Below the pieces are notes generated by a model that saw only the letters and a list, made by a program, of their open reading frames with translations, did no database searches and had not been told where the DNA came from. DNA of 64,000 nt from Cynocephalus volans. Lineage: Eukaryota; Chordata; Mammalia; Dermoptera; Cynocephalidae. The DNA lies in contig NC_084463.1 of assembly GCF_027409185.1 (NCBI RefSeq), positions 117,652,133-117,716,132 of the forward strand, given 5' to 3'. This document shows, piece by piece, positions 36,001 to 46,984 of the stretch; position 1 is the stretch's first letter; the number at the start of each line of letters is the position of its first letter. The position numbers and the translations under genes are program-made.

Positions 36001-37491
36001 TGGAGGAGGATCTACAGGGATATCCATTTGGAGGCAAGGGCAAAGTCCAGGAGAAAGAGGGTAAACAAAGGTGAAGCTGTCTCAGTGGCAGTGAGATACA
36101 GAAGAGGAGTGGATAGAGAGAAAGCAAAGAGGCAGGACCAAGAGGACTTGGCATCTGTAAAGCTATGGGTACAGAGGGTTGAGAGAAGCCAGATAGCCTG
36201 AGCCAAGAGACTAAGAAGATGAAGGTCACAACTAGGTCCAGTATGTGTGTGATTCTTTGATTTACAAGCCTGTTAGATGAGTCTAGAACCCAACCCCAAG
36301 AACATAGCTGAAATGTTGCTCTTGTCACCCCAAGTCCAGGAAAACAACTGGGGAAAAACAGACCATGAAACAAAGGCAGCTATCCCAGAAAGACTTAATT
36401 TCCCACACTCTGTCGGGTCCTAGTAACCTAGAGCCTGCTGGTTGAAGTGAGAAGGAAAAGACCTGAAGAGGTGAGGCCTCTCCTTGCTTTTACCACAGTG
36501 CCTTCTTAGTGGACCTCTTTCTGTCATGATATGCATCATACTAGAGCTCCTACATAGGGAGGGAGCTCTGGTTTTAATCTGCCTTGTTTGATTCTCTGTC
36601 TTGTGGATACCACTGAGGTGGGTCCCAAGCCCTTGGGAACCAGAACCATCAGATGGAAGGCAAGAGCTGCCTGCTCTGAGATTGTTCTCACTCCTTGTGT
36701 CCCACACAAACCCTCTGCTCTAGTCGGGAGGGTTTCCCACCCTGCTCTACCCTCAGCCTGTGTTCTACAGTCTGCCTGTGCTTAGGACTCCCCCTCCCTG
36801 CAATCAGGAATACCCTCAACCATTTCTCTTAGGTCAGTCCAAATCCTAGTCAGACTTCAAGACTAAGTAAGCTCAAGTCCTCTTTCCTCTAAAAAGTCTA
36901 CAATAATCACCTCTTCACTGAGCTACAGGAAAGTTTCAGAGCAGCAATGGATCTTAAAGATCATTGGCCCAACCCTCAAAAGTCTACAGAAGAAGAAAGT
37001 GGGGGCTGGGGAAGACAGAAGATCTATGACTAGAATCCATGTCCAGAGCCTTCCTTTGACAAGTCTACCATGAACTTTATAGTTCTGTTTTATTTCACCT
37101 GTCCATGTCATGGATTGTGAGATTGTCTGTGGGGACAATGACTTCTGTATCTCTGTATCCTTTACAGTGTGCCTACCATAGAGCCCTGGATTGTAGATGG
37201 CTCAGGAAACAGAATCCTTAATAACTAAAGGCTCAAGAAGGCAACTGGTCCTGAGGAAAAGCAGGACACAGGCAAAGGGAAAAGAAACAACAAGAAAAAC
37301 CCTCCTTCCAGCAATTCTTCACTGTTCTGGGAGACAAGCCAAGCCCAGCCACTGGACTGGGGGTGGGAACAGAGAGGATGCATTCAGAGGAGACTTTTAC
37401 ATCCGAAAGAGATTTCTGCATCCAGTACCAGTGTTCTAGCACAGAGCCTCCTGGGAAGGCAGCTTCCAGAGGCTGGCAGAAGGGGTCATGC

Positions 37492-37499
37492 TGACGTCA
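37492..37499. promoter_or_regulatory. Palindromic cAMP response element
   Basis: TGACGTCA, the full CREB/ATF site, with an intact CpG. It lies 25 bases upstream of an ATG followed by seven codons and a consensus splice donor (GAG/GTAAGT at 37542-37550). Whether it is active is unknown. Confidence 0.5.
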
Positions 37500-37559
37500 G
37501 CCTCCAGCCCAGGGGCTTTGGTGATGGAGGTGGCAGCAGCTGAGGTAAGTTGAATCTTC

Positions 37560-37745
37560 ACATTTGGGGAGCTAAAAGAACCCTCCAAGACCACCTAGTC
37601 TAAGTCCCAAATGTTTCAAACAGGGAAACTGAGGTCTTGGTAAGGAGAGAGACTTGATCAGGGTCACACAAGACATCAGGGTCACAGCCAGGACCCAGTT
37701 CCAGGTCTCTGGTACCCAACCTAGGGCTCTCTGCAGGGCAACTTT
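37560..37745 (-). repeat. MIR SINE
   Basis: ACAGGGAAACTGAGGTCTTGG, GATCAGGGTCACACAAGACA and GGGTCACAGCCAGGACCC are minus-strand MIR. Confidence 0.8.
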
Positions 37746-37804
37746 TCTTAACTGGGTCCCACATGTATGTAGCCAGGACAGTATCTAATAGGGTTAAATG
37801 GCCA

Positions 37805-37921
37805 CCATTTTTTAAAAATTTTATTATTATTTTTTTTGCAGCTGGCAGGTACAGGGATCCAAACCCTTGACTTTGGTGTTATCAACACCATGCTCTCACC
37901 AACTGAGCTAACTGGCCAGCT
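37805..37921 (-). mobile_element. Monomeric tRNA-Ile-type SINE
   Basis: One tRNA-like unit only. Read on the minus strand it goes GCTGGCCAGTTAGCTCAGTT, GGTGTTGATAACACC, AAGTCAAGGGTTTGGATCC and an A-rich tail. GGTTAGCTCAGTTGG and GGTTTGGATCC are the A and B boxes. More diverged than the dimers, consistent with an older monomer of the same family. Confidence 0.75.
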
Positions 37922-37989
37922 CAGTTGTTTTTTAAATTGTCAGAACTCGATTACTGATAGACTGGTGATGCATGTTTAAAGAAATGTAT

Positions 37990-38115
37990 TAGGTTTGACC
38001 AAGGCTCCAAGTAAAAAAGCCACTTGCTTGAGATCACACAGCTAGAAAAACATGGAGCCAAGACTCAAGCACAGATTTATCTGGTTCCAAAGTCCTTCCT
38101 TTTTCCATTGGCTCA
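37990..38115 (-). repeat. MIR fragment
   Basis: CACTTGCTTGAGATCACACAGC and GGAGCCAAGACTCAAGCACAG are minus-strand MIR. A small plus-strand MIR end (GCACAATGCCTGGCACATAA) lies at 38480-38540. Confidence 0.7.
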
Positions 38116-39179
38116 TGCTGCCACACATGCTGCCTCTAGGCTCAGAAGAGAGGAAAAAATACAGAATAGAGAGACATTCTGAGAGGTCTGATAAAGGATT
38201 CCATTAGACACACACTTCCTGGTTGAGCCTGTCCTTGGCCCCAGGCCTTGTGCTGGGCACTGGGAACATAAAGAAGAAATGAGGTCCAGAAGTACAGAGA
38301 CTAGTAGGTAACTTCCAGGGAGATTCTAAATGAGCAGTTATAATGGTTGGAAGAGAAACAAACTCAGTCCTTTAAATTCTGAAAAGAAAGAAGTTGAGGA
38401 ACAGTATGAGAAGGGATAGTGTGATAGAATAGGCCGGCAGTGTCCTTCCTGCCTTAAGATGTATGTGCCACCAGCCGTAGTCATCTTTGCACTTGCAGAG
38501 CACAGCACAATGCCTGGCACATAAAAAGGCACAGAGCTGTTGAGTCAATGCATGGATAAACAAAACTAGTATCCCAAAGGGACTTGAGATGCAATTCTAG
38601 TGCTTGCAGAAAACGGGTCTGCCCAAAGTGGGGTCCTGTCCCGCCCTTCCACCCCCCACCCCACATCTGTAGAAGGGGCAGGAGGCAGCTGGTGGGTCCA
38701 GAAATGCTGACAGAAGGGGACAGATCTTCCAGCCCCAGCCCACTTCTCCATGGCAACAAGCTGACAGAAAACTGCACAGGAGACTTAGAAACGAGTTTTA
38801 AAATAAAGACACAAAACACTGTCTAAAATCACACACAGAAAGCAACAGCTCCTGTCTTGCAGCCCCTTAGGAGGGGTAGGTACAGCCACTAGGAAAAGTA
38901 TCTCCTTCCAACCTGCCCATTCTCTGCCAAGGGCCCTGTGTGCTCCCTCATCTACTGAATACTCTTCTAAGAGCTGCCAGGCAGAATTTCTCCTGCTTTG
39001 CAGTATATGCTTCAGGGCATTGCATCAAATCTGGCAAGCATTGGCACAGGCTCTACCAGGGTTGGGTCTGGCAGGTCCTACAGCAAACAGGCTATTGCAG
39101 CTGTCTTCAGGTAGGCATGGTGGTCCACAGCCATGGTGGCTGTGGCTCAGGGGCAGAAAAAAAGAGCAGGGCACAGACC

Positions 39180-39425
39180 ACTTTCCTCCTATCTCCTAAT
39201 GTTCAAATTCTGCTTCATCCTTCAGGGCTCAGCTGTATTTGCCTTCATCTCCCCAGGATGACTTAATTGCACCTTTGACTGTAAACCCAAAGCCCTCTGT
39301 TTACATTTCAAATATAAAACTTACCAGTCTACTTTTCATTATACTTCTGTTTACTTATTCTGCCCCCCAGTAGAGAACCTGGTATGTGATAAAGCCTCAA
39401 TAAATGTTTTCTGAATTGAATCAAT
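39180..39425 (+). mobile_element. L2 LINE fragment (3' end)
   Basis: TCAAATTCTGCTTCATCCTTCAGGGC, CCCCCAGTAGAGAACC and AAAGCCTCAATAAATGTTTTC. Confidence 0.75.
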
Positions 39426-39639
39426 AGCATGAGAAAACATTTTAATTTGAGTAGCTAGAGACCAACCTCTTTCAGTTTATAGGAGTCCATTCAGACATCA
39501 TTTCCCTCCAAAGCCTTGGATACCTTGAGAATGTGAAGGCAGTGTCATCTCCTCTCCTATGCTTGATCCACTCACCACCCTTCTGCCCTCTTCAGTATGT
39601 GTTCTCCCCCCTCCAGTTTCATACACATCACCTAGAGGG

Positions 39640-39800
39640 GTACCCCAAAACAAGCTGGACTAAAGATCCTGGGTTCAATCCAGCTCTATCACTTCCCATC
39701 TGTGTATATTTAGGCAAGTGGTTCCATCTCTTTGGACCTTAGTGTCCTTGCCTGGAAAATGGAAACACCCCATTTCCATGCTGTAGGGAAAGTGAAGGTA
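39640..39800 (+). repeat. MIR SINE
   Basis: CCTGGGTTCAATCCAGCTC, TCACTTCCCATCTGTGT, CTTTGGACCTTAGTGTCC and CTGGAAAATGGAAAC. Confidence 0.85.
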
Positions 39801-39859
39801 AATGGTCAGGCTCCCTCAGGGGTTTCAGAATCTTGTCAAGAATTTGATGTAAATATAGC

Positions 39860-40135
39860 TATGCAAGTGCATCCAGGTGTTCCTAGGTTGTCTGACTCAC
39901 ACCCAGGTGTTCCTAGGTTATCGGACTTAAGTATAAAAGATGAACACTCTGATCCACAGTGCCCCTGCCCTTGGGATGCCCCCCTGGGGGGGTGGACCAC
40001 AGGGAGGCCACTACTGCTGCTGAAGGCTGTTGCTGCCAGGGGCCCCAGGGATGCCCCTGGGAAGCCGCCACCACTGCCGCCACTGCTGGATCTGCTGTAA
40101 GCCACGGCTGCTGCTGAGGAAGCTGAGGACCGAGC
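39860..40135. other. GC-rich, CTG/CCG-triplet-rich block with a TATA box
   Basis: Two copies of CCAGGTGTTCCTAGGTT (39870-39920) precede TATAAAAG at 39932-39939. Then comes about 180 bases dense in CTGCTG, GCCGCCACCACTGCCGCC and similar triplets (40000-40130). The minus frame is open for 89 codons with a Ser/Gly-rich, low-complexity translation. I cannot assign a gene or LTR family. Confidence 0.6.
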
Positions 40136-40156
40136 TCATGTTAGAATGAACCTGTC

Positions 40157-40330
40157 GGGCCAGCCCGTGGCTCACTCGGGAGAGTGTGGTGCTGGTAACA
40201 CCAAGGCCACAGGTTCAGATCCCTATATAGGGTCGGCCAGTTAGCTCACTTGGGAGAGCGTGATGCCAACAACACCAAGTCAAGGGTTAAGACCCCCTTA
40301 CCGGTCATCTTTTTATTTAAAAAAAAAAAA
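40157..40330 (+). mobile_element. CYN-type dimeric tRNA-Ile SINE
   Basis: GGGCCAGCCCGTGGCTCACT, GGCCACAGGTTCAGATCC, GGCCAGTTAGCTCACTTGGG and A tail. AGAATGAACCTGTC is duplicated exactly at 40143-40156 and 40331-40344. Confidence 0.93.
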
Positions 40331-40396
40331 AGAATGAACCTGTCAACTCTGCCAATGGCTCCCAGGATCTTTCCCAATTACCTAGCTCATGATCTG

Positions 40397-40480
40397 CATG
40401 TGAGGGGTCTGTGACCCAGCCTGGCACGTAAGGGGTCTGTGACCCAGCCTGGCACGTGAGAGGTCTATGACCCAGTCCGT
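40397..40480. repeat. 28-bp tandem repeat, three units
   Basis: Units CACGTAAGGGGTCTGTGACC + CAGCCTGG, starting at 40397, 40425 and 40453; the third has a few changes. A degenerate fourth unit (GGGTCTGAGCCCTAGCCTG) continues to about 40516. Confidence 0.9.
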
Positions 40481-40599
40481 ACAACAGGTTTGAAGGGTCT
40501 GAGCCCTAGCCTGACACACGCATATCTAACCTGCCTACCTCATGAGGTTAGGGTGAGGAGCAGAGATGATGAATGGTGAAAGGGCTCTGAAAGCTGTTA

Positions 40600-40790
40600 A
40601 GTGGTATCTGCACAAAGATGAAGTGGAGTTTTGTTTCCAGGATCATTTGAAAGAGGTAGATAAGTCCTAAACTCATGAAGTGACTTGCCCATAATCACAT
40701 GGCGAGGGAGTGGCAGAGCACAGTTCAGGTCTTATAATTCTTGGTCCAGACCTCTTTCCACAACCTTATGCTGCCTAAGAGAGCTCATCT
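40600..40790 (-). repeat. MIR fragment
   Basis: AAGTGACTTGCCCATAATCACATGG and GTGGCAGAGCACAGTTCAGG are minus-strand MIR. Confidence 0.75.
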
Positions 40791-41234
40791 AGGCATTCTT
40801 CAACTTTGACAAAAGCAATTCCACATTCCATTAAAATGAGAAGCATTTTGGATGCCCTGCAGAGTATAAATTTCTGCAACGGAATGGAGTCCAACTCTCT
40901 ACTTCCAGGCAGAATGCCACCTGAAACATTCCAGGCAGGGAGTTAACTCTTACTCCTCCGCCAAGTCTTTCCTTCCAGTTTCTCAGTCACTACTAACTAA
41001 CCGTGCCAGAAAGGTCATCTTAGCAGGTAAAACATTCTTGCTGTGGCACAGCCCAGGTCTTCTGATCTAGCCTCAGAAACAAAAACAATTAATGTGACAG
41101 TGCAAATATTAGAGAAGCAGATCGGAGACACTTGGACCAGATGCAGAGGAAAACTGGTGTGGCTTAGAACGCAGGCTTCATTGGAAAACTGCTAAGGTTA
41201 TCCTAGGGCTTGACACAGGAAGTAGGACACTGCT

Positions 41235-41409
41235 GGGCCAGCCCGTGGCTCACTCGGGAGAGTGTGGTGCTGAGAACACCAAGGCCCTGGGTTTGGATCC
41301 TATACAGGCATGGCCAGTTAGCTCACTGGTCGAGCGTGGTGCTGACAACACCAAGCCAAGGGTTGAGATCCCCTTACCAGTCATCTTTATAAAAAAAAAA
41401 AAAAAAAAA
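41235..41409 (+). mobile_element. CYN-type dimeric tRNA-Ile SINE
   Basis: GGGCCAGCCCGTGGCTCACT, two tRNA units and a long A tail. AGGAAGTAGGACACTGCT is duplicated exactly (18 bp) at 41217-41234 and 41410-41427. Confidence 0.94.
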
Positions 41410-41637
41410 AGGAAGTAGGACACTGCTTCCCTGGGATATAAAATCAGCAGAAACAGATCTCAGACAGATGGTGGGACACACAGGCCCCACTATTCAGGTT
41501 CTGACAGCTCTGGGTCCACATGTCAGAGATTGCACTGAGTGACGTCTCATCATACCTCAGCAACAACTTGAAAAGGAGGGAGAAAAGGAAAGATGGACGG
41601 AAATATCTTTGTTGAGAGCCCTAACCCTTACATGGTA

Positions 41638-42092
41638 TGATGGCTAATTCTGTGTAAATATGGCTGGCCTGTGGAGACCAGCTGTTTGGTTGAACACTAG
41701 TGTAGGTGTTTCTGTAAAGGTATTTTTTAGATGTGATTAACATTTACAATCAATTGACTTAGTAGATTACCCTCCATAATGTTGGTGGGCCTCATCCAGT
41801 CAGTTGAAGGTCTTAGATGCCAAGACAGGTTTCCTGAAGAAGAAGGAATTCGGGCTTCAGACTGCCACAAAGAATTTTTGCCTGAGTTTCAGCCTTCAGA
41901 CTGAAGACTGCAACATCAACTCTTACCTGAATCTCCATTCTGCAGCCTACTCTACGGATTTTGGACTTAGTCCCCACTATGGTGTGAGTCAATTCCTGCA
42001 AATTTCCTTTGAATATCTCTGTCTCTGTCTCTCTCTTGAGATAGAGATATATCCTATTGGTTCTGCTTCTCTGGATAATACTGAGGAATACA
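41638..42092 (+). mobile_element. ERVL-type LTR (MLT2-like)
   Basis: Starts near TGATGGCTAATTCTGTG; contains CAGCTGTTTGGTTGAACACTAG, AGATGTGATTAACATTTACAA, GATTACCCTCCATAATG and GGGCCTCATCCAGTCAGTTG. The end includes a TCTCTGTCTCTCTC stretch and GGTTCTGCTTCTCTGGATAATAC. These are the landmarks of MLT2 LTRs. No internal region. Confidence 0.85.
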
Positions 42093-42434
42093 CCATGTGG
42101 GGTTAGATGCTTTCTTCTAATTTACCTAAATTAATCCTCCAAATGACTCTGGGAGGTAGGTTTTGCTATTCTGATGTTTGTTTACAGATGAGGAAACGAA
42201 GGCTTGCAGTCAAGTCACTTGGTAAGTATGACTCCAAAACCTACTTATCAGTGTCACCACAGGGCCACAAGGCAGTAGAATTTCTCTGAAGACCACTGGG
42301 GCAGGATTCCTGGCCAAAGCAGATAGTGTTGCTGATTCCTCTGAGTTCTCCTTCTCCTTGGGGATGCAGTTAATGCTGAAAGGTTAGAGTAGGGCTTGAC
42401 TCAGGAAATCGGGACACTGCTTCCCTGGGATGTA

Positions 42435-42520
42435 AAAAGCAAGTTGTCCTTCTTAAATGAGCAAAACCATTTATGCCCCTATGAATAGTTTTGCTCACTT
42501 AAAAAGGATGGCTTGCTTTT
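42435..42520. repeat. Long imperfect hairpin (about 41-bp arms)
   Basis: AAAAGCAAGTTGTCCTTCTT (left arm 42435-42475) pairs with the reverse complement of 42480-42520 (ending GGATGGCTTGCTTTT). Roughly 33 of 41 positions match, around a 4-base CCCC loop. It may be a palindromic MITE or a pre-miRNA-like fold; no known family identified. Confidence 0.85.
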
Positions 42521-43839
42521 TCAAAACAGACTTAAGGATTTACATTCTTCCCTAGGATCTTTCTCTAGATTTAGGGTTTTGGTCTGCATAAATACTTTAA
42601 GGTTTCATCATTTTTAAATCTGACCCTGAGTAGTGAGGGGAAGAAGATGTTTTTGTTAGTCAATGAGTGGTCTTCCTCTTGAAGGCAAATCCAGGCTTCA
42701 GATTGTTTCCATTTGGCTTCTGCCAGGAAGTGGGAAGATTGTGTTCTTGGATCAGTAATAAGGCCTTAAGGGCCTGCTCTAGGGAAGAGTGACTGAGAAA
42801 GCAGTCTCCACTCTGCCTCTTCCTGCTCCCCTTTCCCAATCCAGAGGACTCTCACTATCAGTGTCTCCTGGGGAAGGGGGAACACTGTTCTCCTGGATAA
42901 CTGTAGCCCAAGGATGGATGAAGCCCTCTTTCCTCGGTTCCCTTTAGTGCAGCTGAAACAGGACAGTATTTGCAGGAAGAAGTTTACTGAATGCTGGGAT
43001 GTACTGAAAGGGAAATAATCATAGCAATCTAAACACATCTACAAGCAAGTGGGGCTGCCAAAGGTGAGGTTTCTGATTCTTTAATAACTGCTCTCTCTCA
43101 CCAAAGGGCTGGAGAGATACATCTCCACACATACATCTACAGCAACCTTTGCTCAGCTTCCTGCCATTTGAACTTTCAGCAGTTTCCATTTGGTCACTGT
43201 CTTGCTTCCTGCCTCAAAGTCATGGCCTCCTGGAGCAGTACTTTCCAATGTGTTAAGGCATACATAAAAATTGCTAATGTTTGGCACACTGGTAAATGGA
43301 GAGTTAAGCATGCAACTTGAGATTGACTCCTGCTTTGACAACCCAGGCCCAGCCAGCCACCATCCCAAAGTGCTGAGGGGATCACTGTCTTGGTACCATG
43401 GTTGGGAAATCTGTCCTGTAGAACCTTGGCCCACTTATGGCCTGAGACAGGAGATCCGGAATCAACTCTGCCTCCTGCCTGGGTGAACCCCTTCACTTCT
43501 GGGTTCTGGTCTGAGGGTCATGCTTCCTCTTCAGGTAATGGGCTGGAATGTGATGACAGACAAATGACTTCACCTTCAGATGAAATCTCACTCCTGTCAA
43601 CAGGGAAGAAGCCATACATGTTATAGACCAAAGGATTCTTCAAGGACCAGGAAAGTGCTACTTCCCCCTGGAAGCCTGTCTGGACAGGCACATTGTCTCT
43701 GTGTCTGATGTAAGACCAGGGACCCTTCCTCTCCTCTGCTGCTGGTGTTACTTGGTCAAGAAGAGTCACCTGCGTGTTTCCACAGCTGAGGGTCCCTGAG
43801 ATCACAATCAGCCATTACTGTTAGAGTAAAAAGCTAGTG

Positions 43840-44090
43840 ATAATAACAATAACTAACATTTATTGAGAACGTACAATGTACTAGACCCTACTCTAAGCAC
43901 TATACATGTATCAATTCGTTAATCTTCACCACAACTCTTAGAGTTAGGAACTATCATTATACCCTTTTACAGACAAGAAAACCAAGACACAGATAAATTA
44001 AATTACTTGCCCAGTATCACAGAGCTAGAAAGTGACAGAGCTGGGATTCAAACCCAGACAGTGTGGCTCCATATCATTTAATCCAAACAG
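43840..44090 (-). repeat. MIR SINE, nearly complete
   Basis: AACATTTATTGAGAACGTAC, CTACTCTAAGCACTATACATG, TTACAGACAAGAAAACC, TTACTTGCCCAGTATCACAG and GGGATTCAAACCCAGACAG. 42520-43840 shows no repeat or gene that I recognise. Confidence 0.9.
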
Positions 44091-44326
44091 CAACTCTCCA
44101 AGGTTAGTACTATTACTCTTGTTTTAAAGGTTGAAGAAACATTGGTTTGAGCAGTCAGGAAAATCAAGCAGCTAAGAAAAGTCAAATTAAGCCCGAAGGT
44201 CGCATCCTTTCTCAAGCTCTCCCTGGTAAACACTGTTGCAACCACTCCAGGCTGAACTCGGGGAGGCCAGCTGACCTCATTTGTCCTCCCTCTGGGTTGA
44301 AAGGCCACAGAACCAGGAATGGTTGT

Positions 44327-44759
44327 TGCTATGGGCTAAATCGTGTCCTTCAAAGGTTCATGTATTAATCTCCACTGTAACACTGTTGAGTGTGGGAAAT
44401 CCTATTATGGTAATTGAAAGGTGGGAGGTGATTAGATTGTGAGGACCATGCCCTAGTGAATGGATTGACTCATTCATGGAGTAATAAGTTGATGGTTTAA
44501 TGGGTGGTAATGGGTGTGGTTCTGATGGCTTTACATGGAGAACCAGTGAACAGGTTAGCTCTCTCTTGCTCAAGCTATTCGCCATATGCCACCCTGTGTT
44601 ACTGTGAAGAGTCACACTCACCAACAAGGCCCTCACCACATGTGTTTCCTTGGACTTTGGATTTCCCAGCCTCCAAAACTGTAAGGAATAAATTTTATCT
44701 CTTTATAGATTACCCAGTTTCAGGTGTTCTACTATAAGCAACAGAGACAGACTAATATA
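44327..44759 (+). mobile_element. MaLR-type LTR
   Basis: TGCTATGGGCTAAATCGTG start, GGAAATCCTATTATGGTAA, AGGTGATTAGATTGTGAGG, CTTGGACTTTGGATTTCCC, then ACTGTAAGGAATAAATTTTA and TTACCCAGTTTCAGG to ACTAATATA. It shares an unusual GTGGGAAATCCTATTATGG block with the LTR at 47847-48220 and its 3' half with the leader at 19680. Confidence 0.82.
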
Positions 44760-45034
44760 GATGTCCACAACCATCAGGAATGCTCTTCCAGAAGGTGACT
44801 TTGGATGGGTGAGGCTTCCAAAGCACTTTATATATATAATCCCCTAAAATGGTCAGAAACTTGGGACCTGGGATAGCCCTCCTGTGACCAGGCTTTTTGT
44901 TAGCATACTATATTGTTACAGCTTTCTGGGTATCCATACCGCCCCAGATGCTATGCTAGAAGTTGTCTCATAAGTGAACCTACTTGTAACTGGGATTGAG
45001 TGAGACACAGGAAGCAGTGTCTCCTAGTGGAAAG

Positions 45035-45094
45035 GGACTCAGACCTACCATCCACTGCCTGTGGGGACTCAGACCTACCATCCACTGCCTGTGG
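45035..45094. repeat. Perfect 30-bp tandem duplication
   Basis: GGACTCAGACCTACCATCCA + CTGCCTGTGG occurs at 45035-45064 and again at 45065-45094 without a mismatch, so the duplication is recent or polymorphic. Confidence 0.95.
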
Positions 45095-45229
45095 GGATTT
45101 AGGCAAATTTCTTAATCTCTGAGAGTTGCAATTTGCTTATCTGTAAAACAAACAAAAAAAAACAACAAAGGAATCCTTCCTTTCAAGGTAGTTATAAGAA
45201 AAAAATGAAGCATGAAATTTTACAGCAGA

Positions 45230-45440
45230 GAAAGAAAACATTTACTAAGCACGTATAATGTGCTAGAATCTTTACGAATGTATCTCATTTATATTTCACC
45301 AAAATCCCATGAGATATGTAGATACATTATTATATTCATTTTATAGATAAGGAAATTGAGGAACTAAGAGAGTAAGTAACTGGACCACTCAGCTGGTAGA
45401 AGCAGAGCTGGATTTAAGCCCAGGCTGTGTGGCTTCTGAG
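45230..45440 (-). repeat. MIR SINE
   Basis: ACATTTACTAAGCACGTATAATG, TTTTATAGATAAGGAAATTGAGG, GAGCTGGATTTAAGCCCAGGC. Confidence 0.88.
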
Positions 45441-45489
45441 ACCTTGTGCTTTAGCAATTGACTGTTAGCCCTACCTGTCCTCCCCCACA

Positions 45490-45960
45490 ACTGCCTCCAC
45501 CTCCCAAGTTTCTTCAGCTCCATTCTCCATGTTGCAAAGGCAGTGATCTTTTTAAAAGTCTGGTCTAATACCATCAGTCTTCTATTTAAAATCCTTGCCT
45601 GGTTCCCCTTGCCGAAAGTGGTCTTAAACTCTTTAGCATGGCATTCAAAGCCTGGCTCTGACATAGCTCCCATCTTTTCTGGCCTGTCTCCCACCCCAAA
45701 CCCCAGCAAAACTGAAGTCCTTGCCACCTGGACTATTAACATGCTGTTTCCTATACCTGTAATGCCCTCTCTCCAAAAAAGGCAAAATCCTACTCATCCT
45801 TGAAAGCCAAGCCTAAATACCATCTCCTCCTTCCCAGATTTCTCCAAGCAGCATATCTAACCTTCCTATCTATGCTTCTGGAATAGCTCTCTAATAGCAC
45901 TGTTCACCCATAATCTGATTTGTCAGTTTATACCTCTGTCTCCCACGCAATATCAGTGGT
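45490..45960 (+). mobile_element. L2 LINE fragment
   Basis: TAAAATCCTTGCCTGGTTCCC, AGCATGGCATTCAAAGCC, TCCTTGAAAGCCAAGCC and ATACCTCTGTCTCCC in L2 order. 45960-46340 includes a decayed DNA-element-like piece (GTGGTTGCCAACATATTTG). Confidence 0.82.
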
Positions 45961-46339
45961 TGCCAACATATTTGAGTCTGAGGACTACTTTTTAATATCT
46001 GAGAATTTCAGGATCTTTCCACATAACAGCAATCAAAACAACACTCAATGACAAGAGTCACCATGAATTCAGTAAAGCTTATAAATGCAACTGTATTTTA
46101 GTCAACACAATACCATATATATACATATATATATTTGAAAACAATGCTGCATGTAGGTAGGTATACATGGATTCGACAACCTTGTTATATACTCTATGGA
46201 CTGACTCCAGAACTTCTTCCAGTTTAGAAACCATTGCTCTGGCCGAGCAAGTGAGTTTTTGGTGAAATGGAAGTAATCTTCATTGATCCTATTACATCCC
46301 AGAGCTGGACCAGTCACTTTTCATTTTTATCTCCTTTAA

Positions 46340-46480
46340 ATCTCAAAAAAAAACTCTGGTATTTTCCAGATAAAAAACAGAGCTTGGAAAGCTAAAGTAC
46401 CTTGTCTGAGGTCACAAGTGAACGGGAGGCAGAGCAGGGATTTGGTTCTTGTTCTTCTACTCTGCCACTCTGCCTCCACA
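46340..46480 (-). repeat. MIR fragment
   Basis: AAAAAACAGAGCTTGGAAAG and CTTGTCTGAGGTCACAAGTG match minus-strand MIR. 46500-46980 has nothing I recognise. Confidence 0.65.
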
Positions 46481-46984
46481 GCAGGGACTACAACATGCTC
46501 ATCTCTGAGTTTCTAGTGCCTTACTCGTGGCAGTGTTCGGGGGAATGAAAGACACAAACCCAGAGAGCTCTTCTCTACATATTCTCAGGCCCTGAGCTTA
46601 TATCCACTCTGGCCAGAGGCCTCTCCAGCTGCGAGCAAGCACAAAGGCCCCTCACACATCAAAGAACCAAAGAAGGCACTGGGCAAAACTCTAAGATGGC
46701 AAAGCATGGTCCACTTCTCCTTTAAGTGCTATTTCTCTTATTTCCTAGGTATTCCAGCCCCACCTCTATTTCTCTCCCTCCCCCAAACTTACTCTCCATA
46801 TCTACAGCAGCTTGCTCTTCCCTAACTGTTCCCTTAAATTAGTTTCCACTAAGGTCTCAAAGCTGGTAATATCCAGGTGTGGTTTCCACCTCACCCCAAC
46901 CCCCACTGCACATTTGTGTTTTAAACCACAGGAGAGACTTCTCAAAAATTCTGATCATTTTGCCACAGGAAGAAGAGATGCCAT

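Noticed and set aside
36420..36707. Possible SERGEF exon on the minus strand
   Set aside because: The translation lacks RCC1-repeat motifs and there is no acceptor/donor pair around it.
40397..40516. CRISPR-like array
   Set aside because: Units are contiguous 28-mers without spacers, in a mammalian intron; it is a minisatellite.
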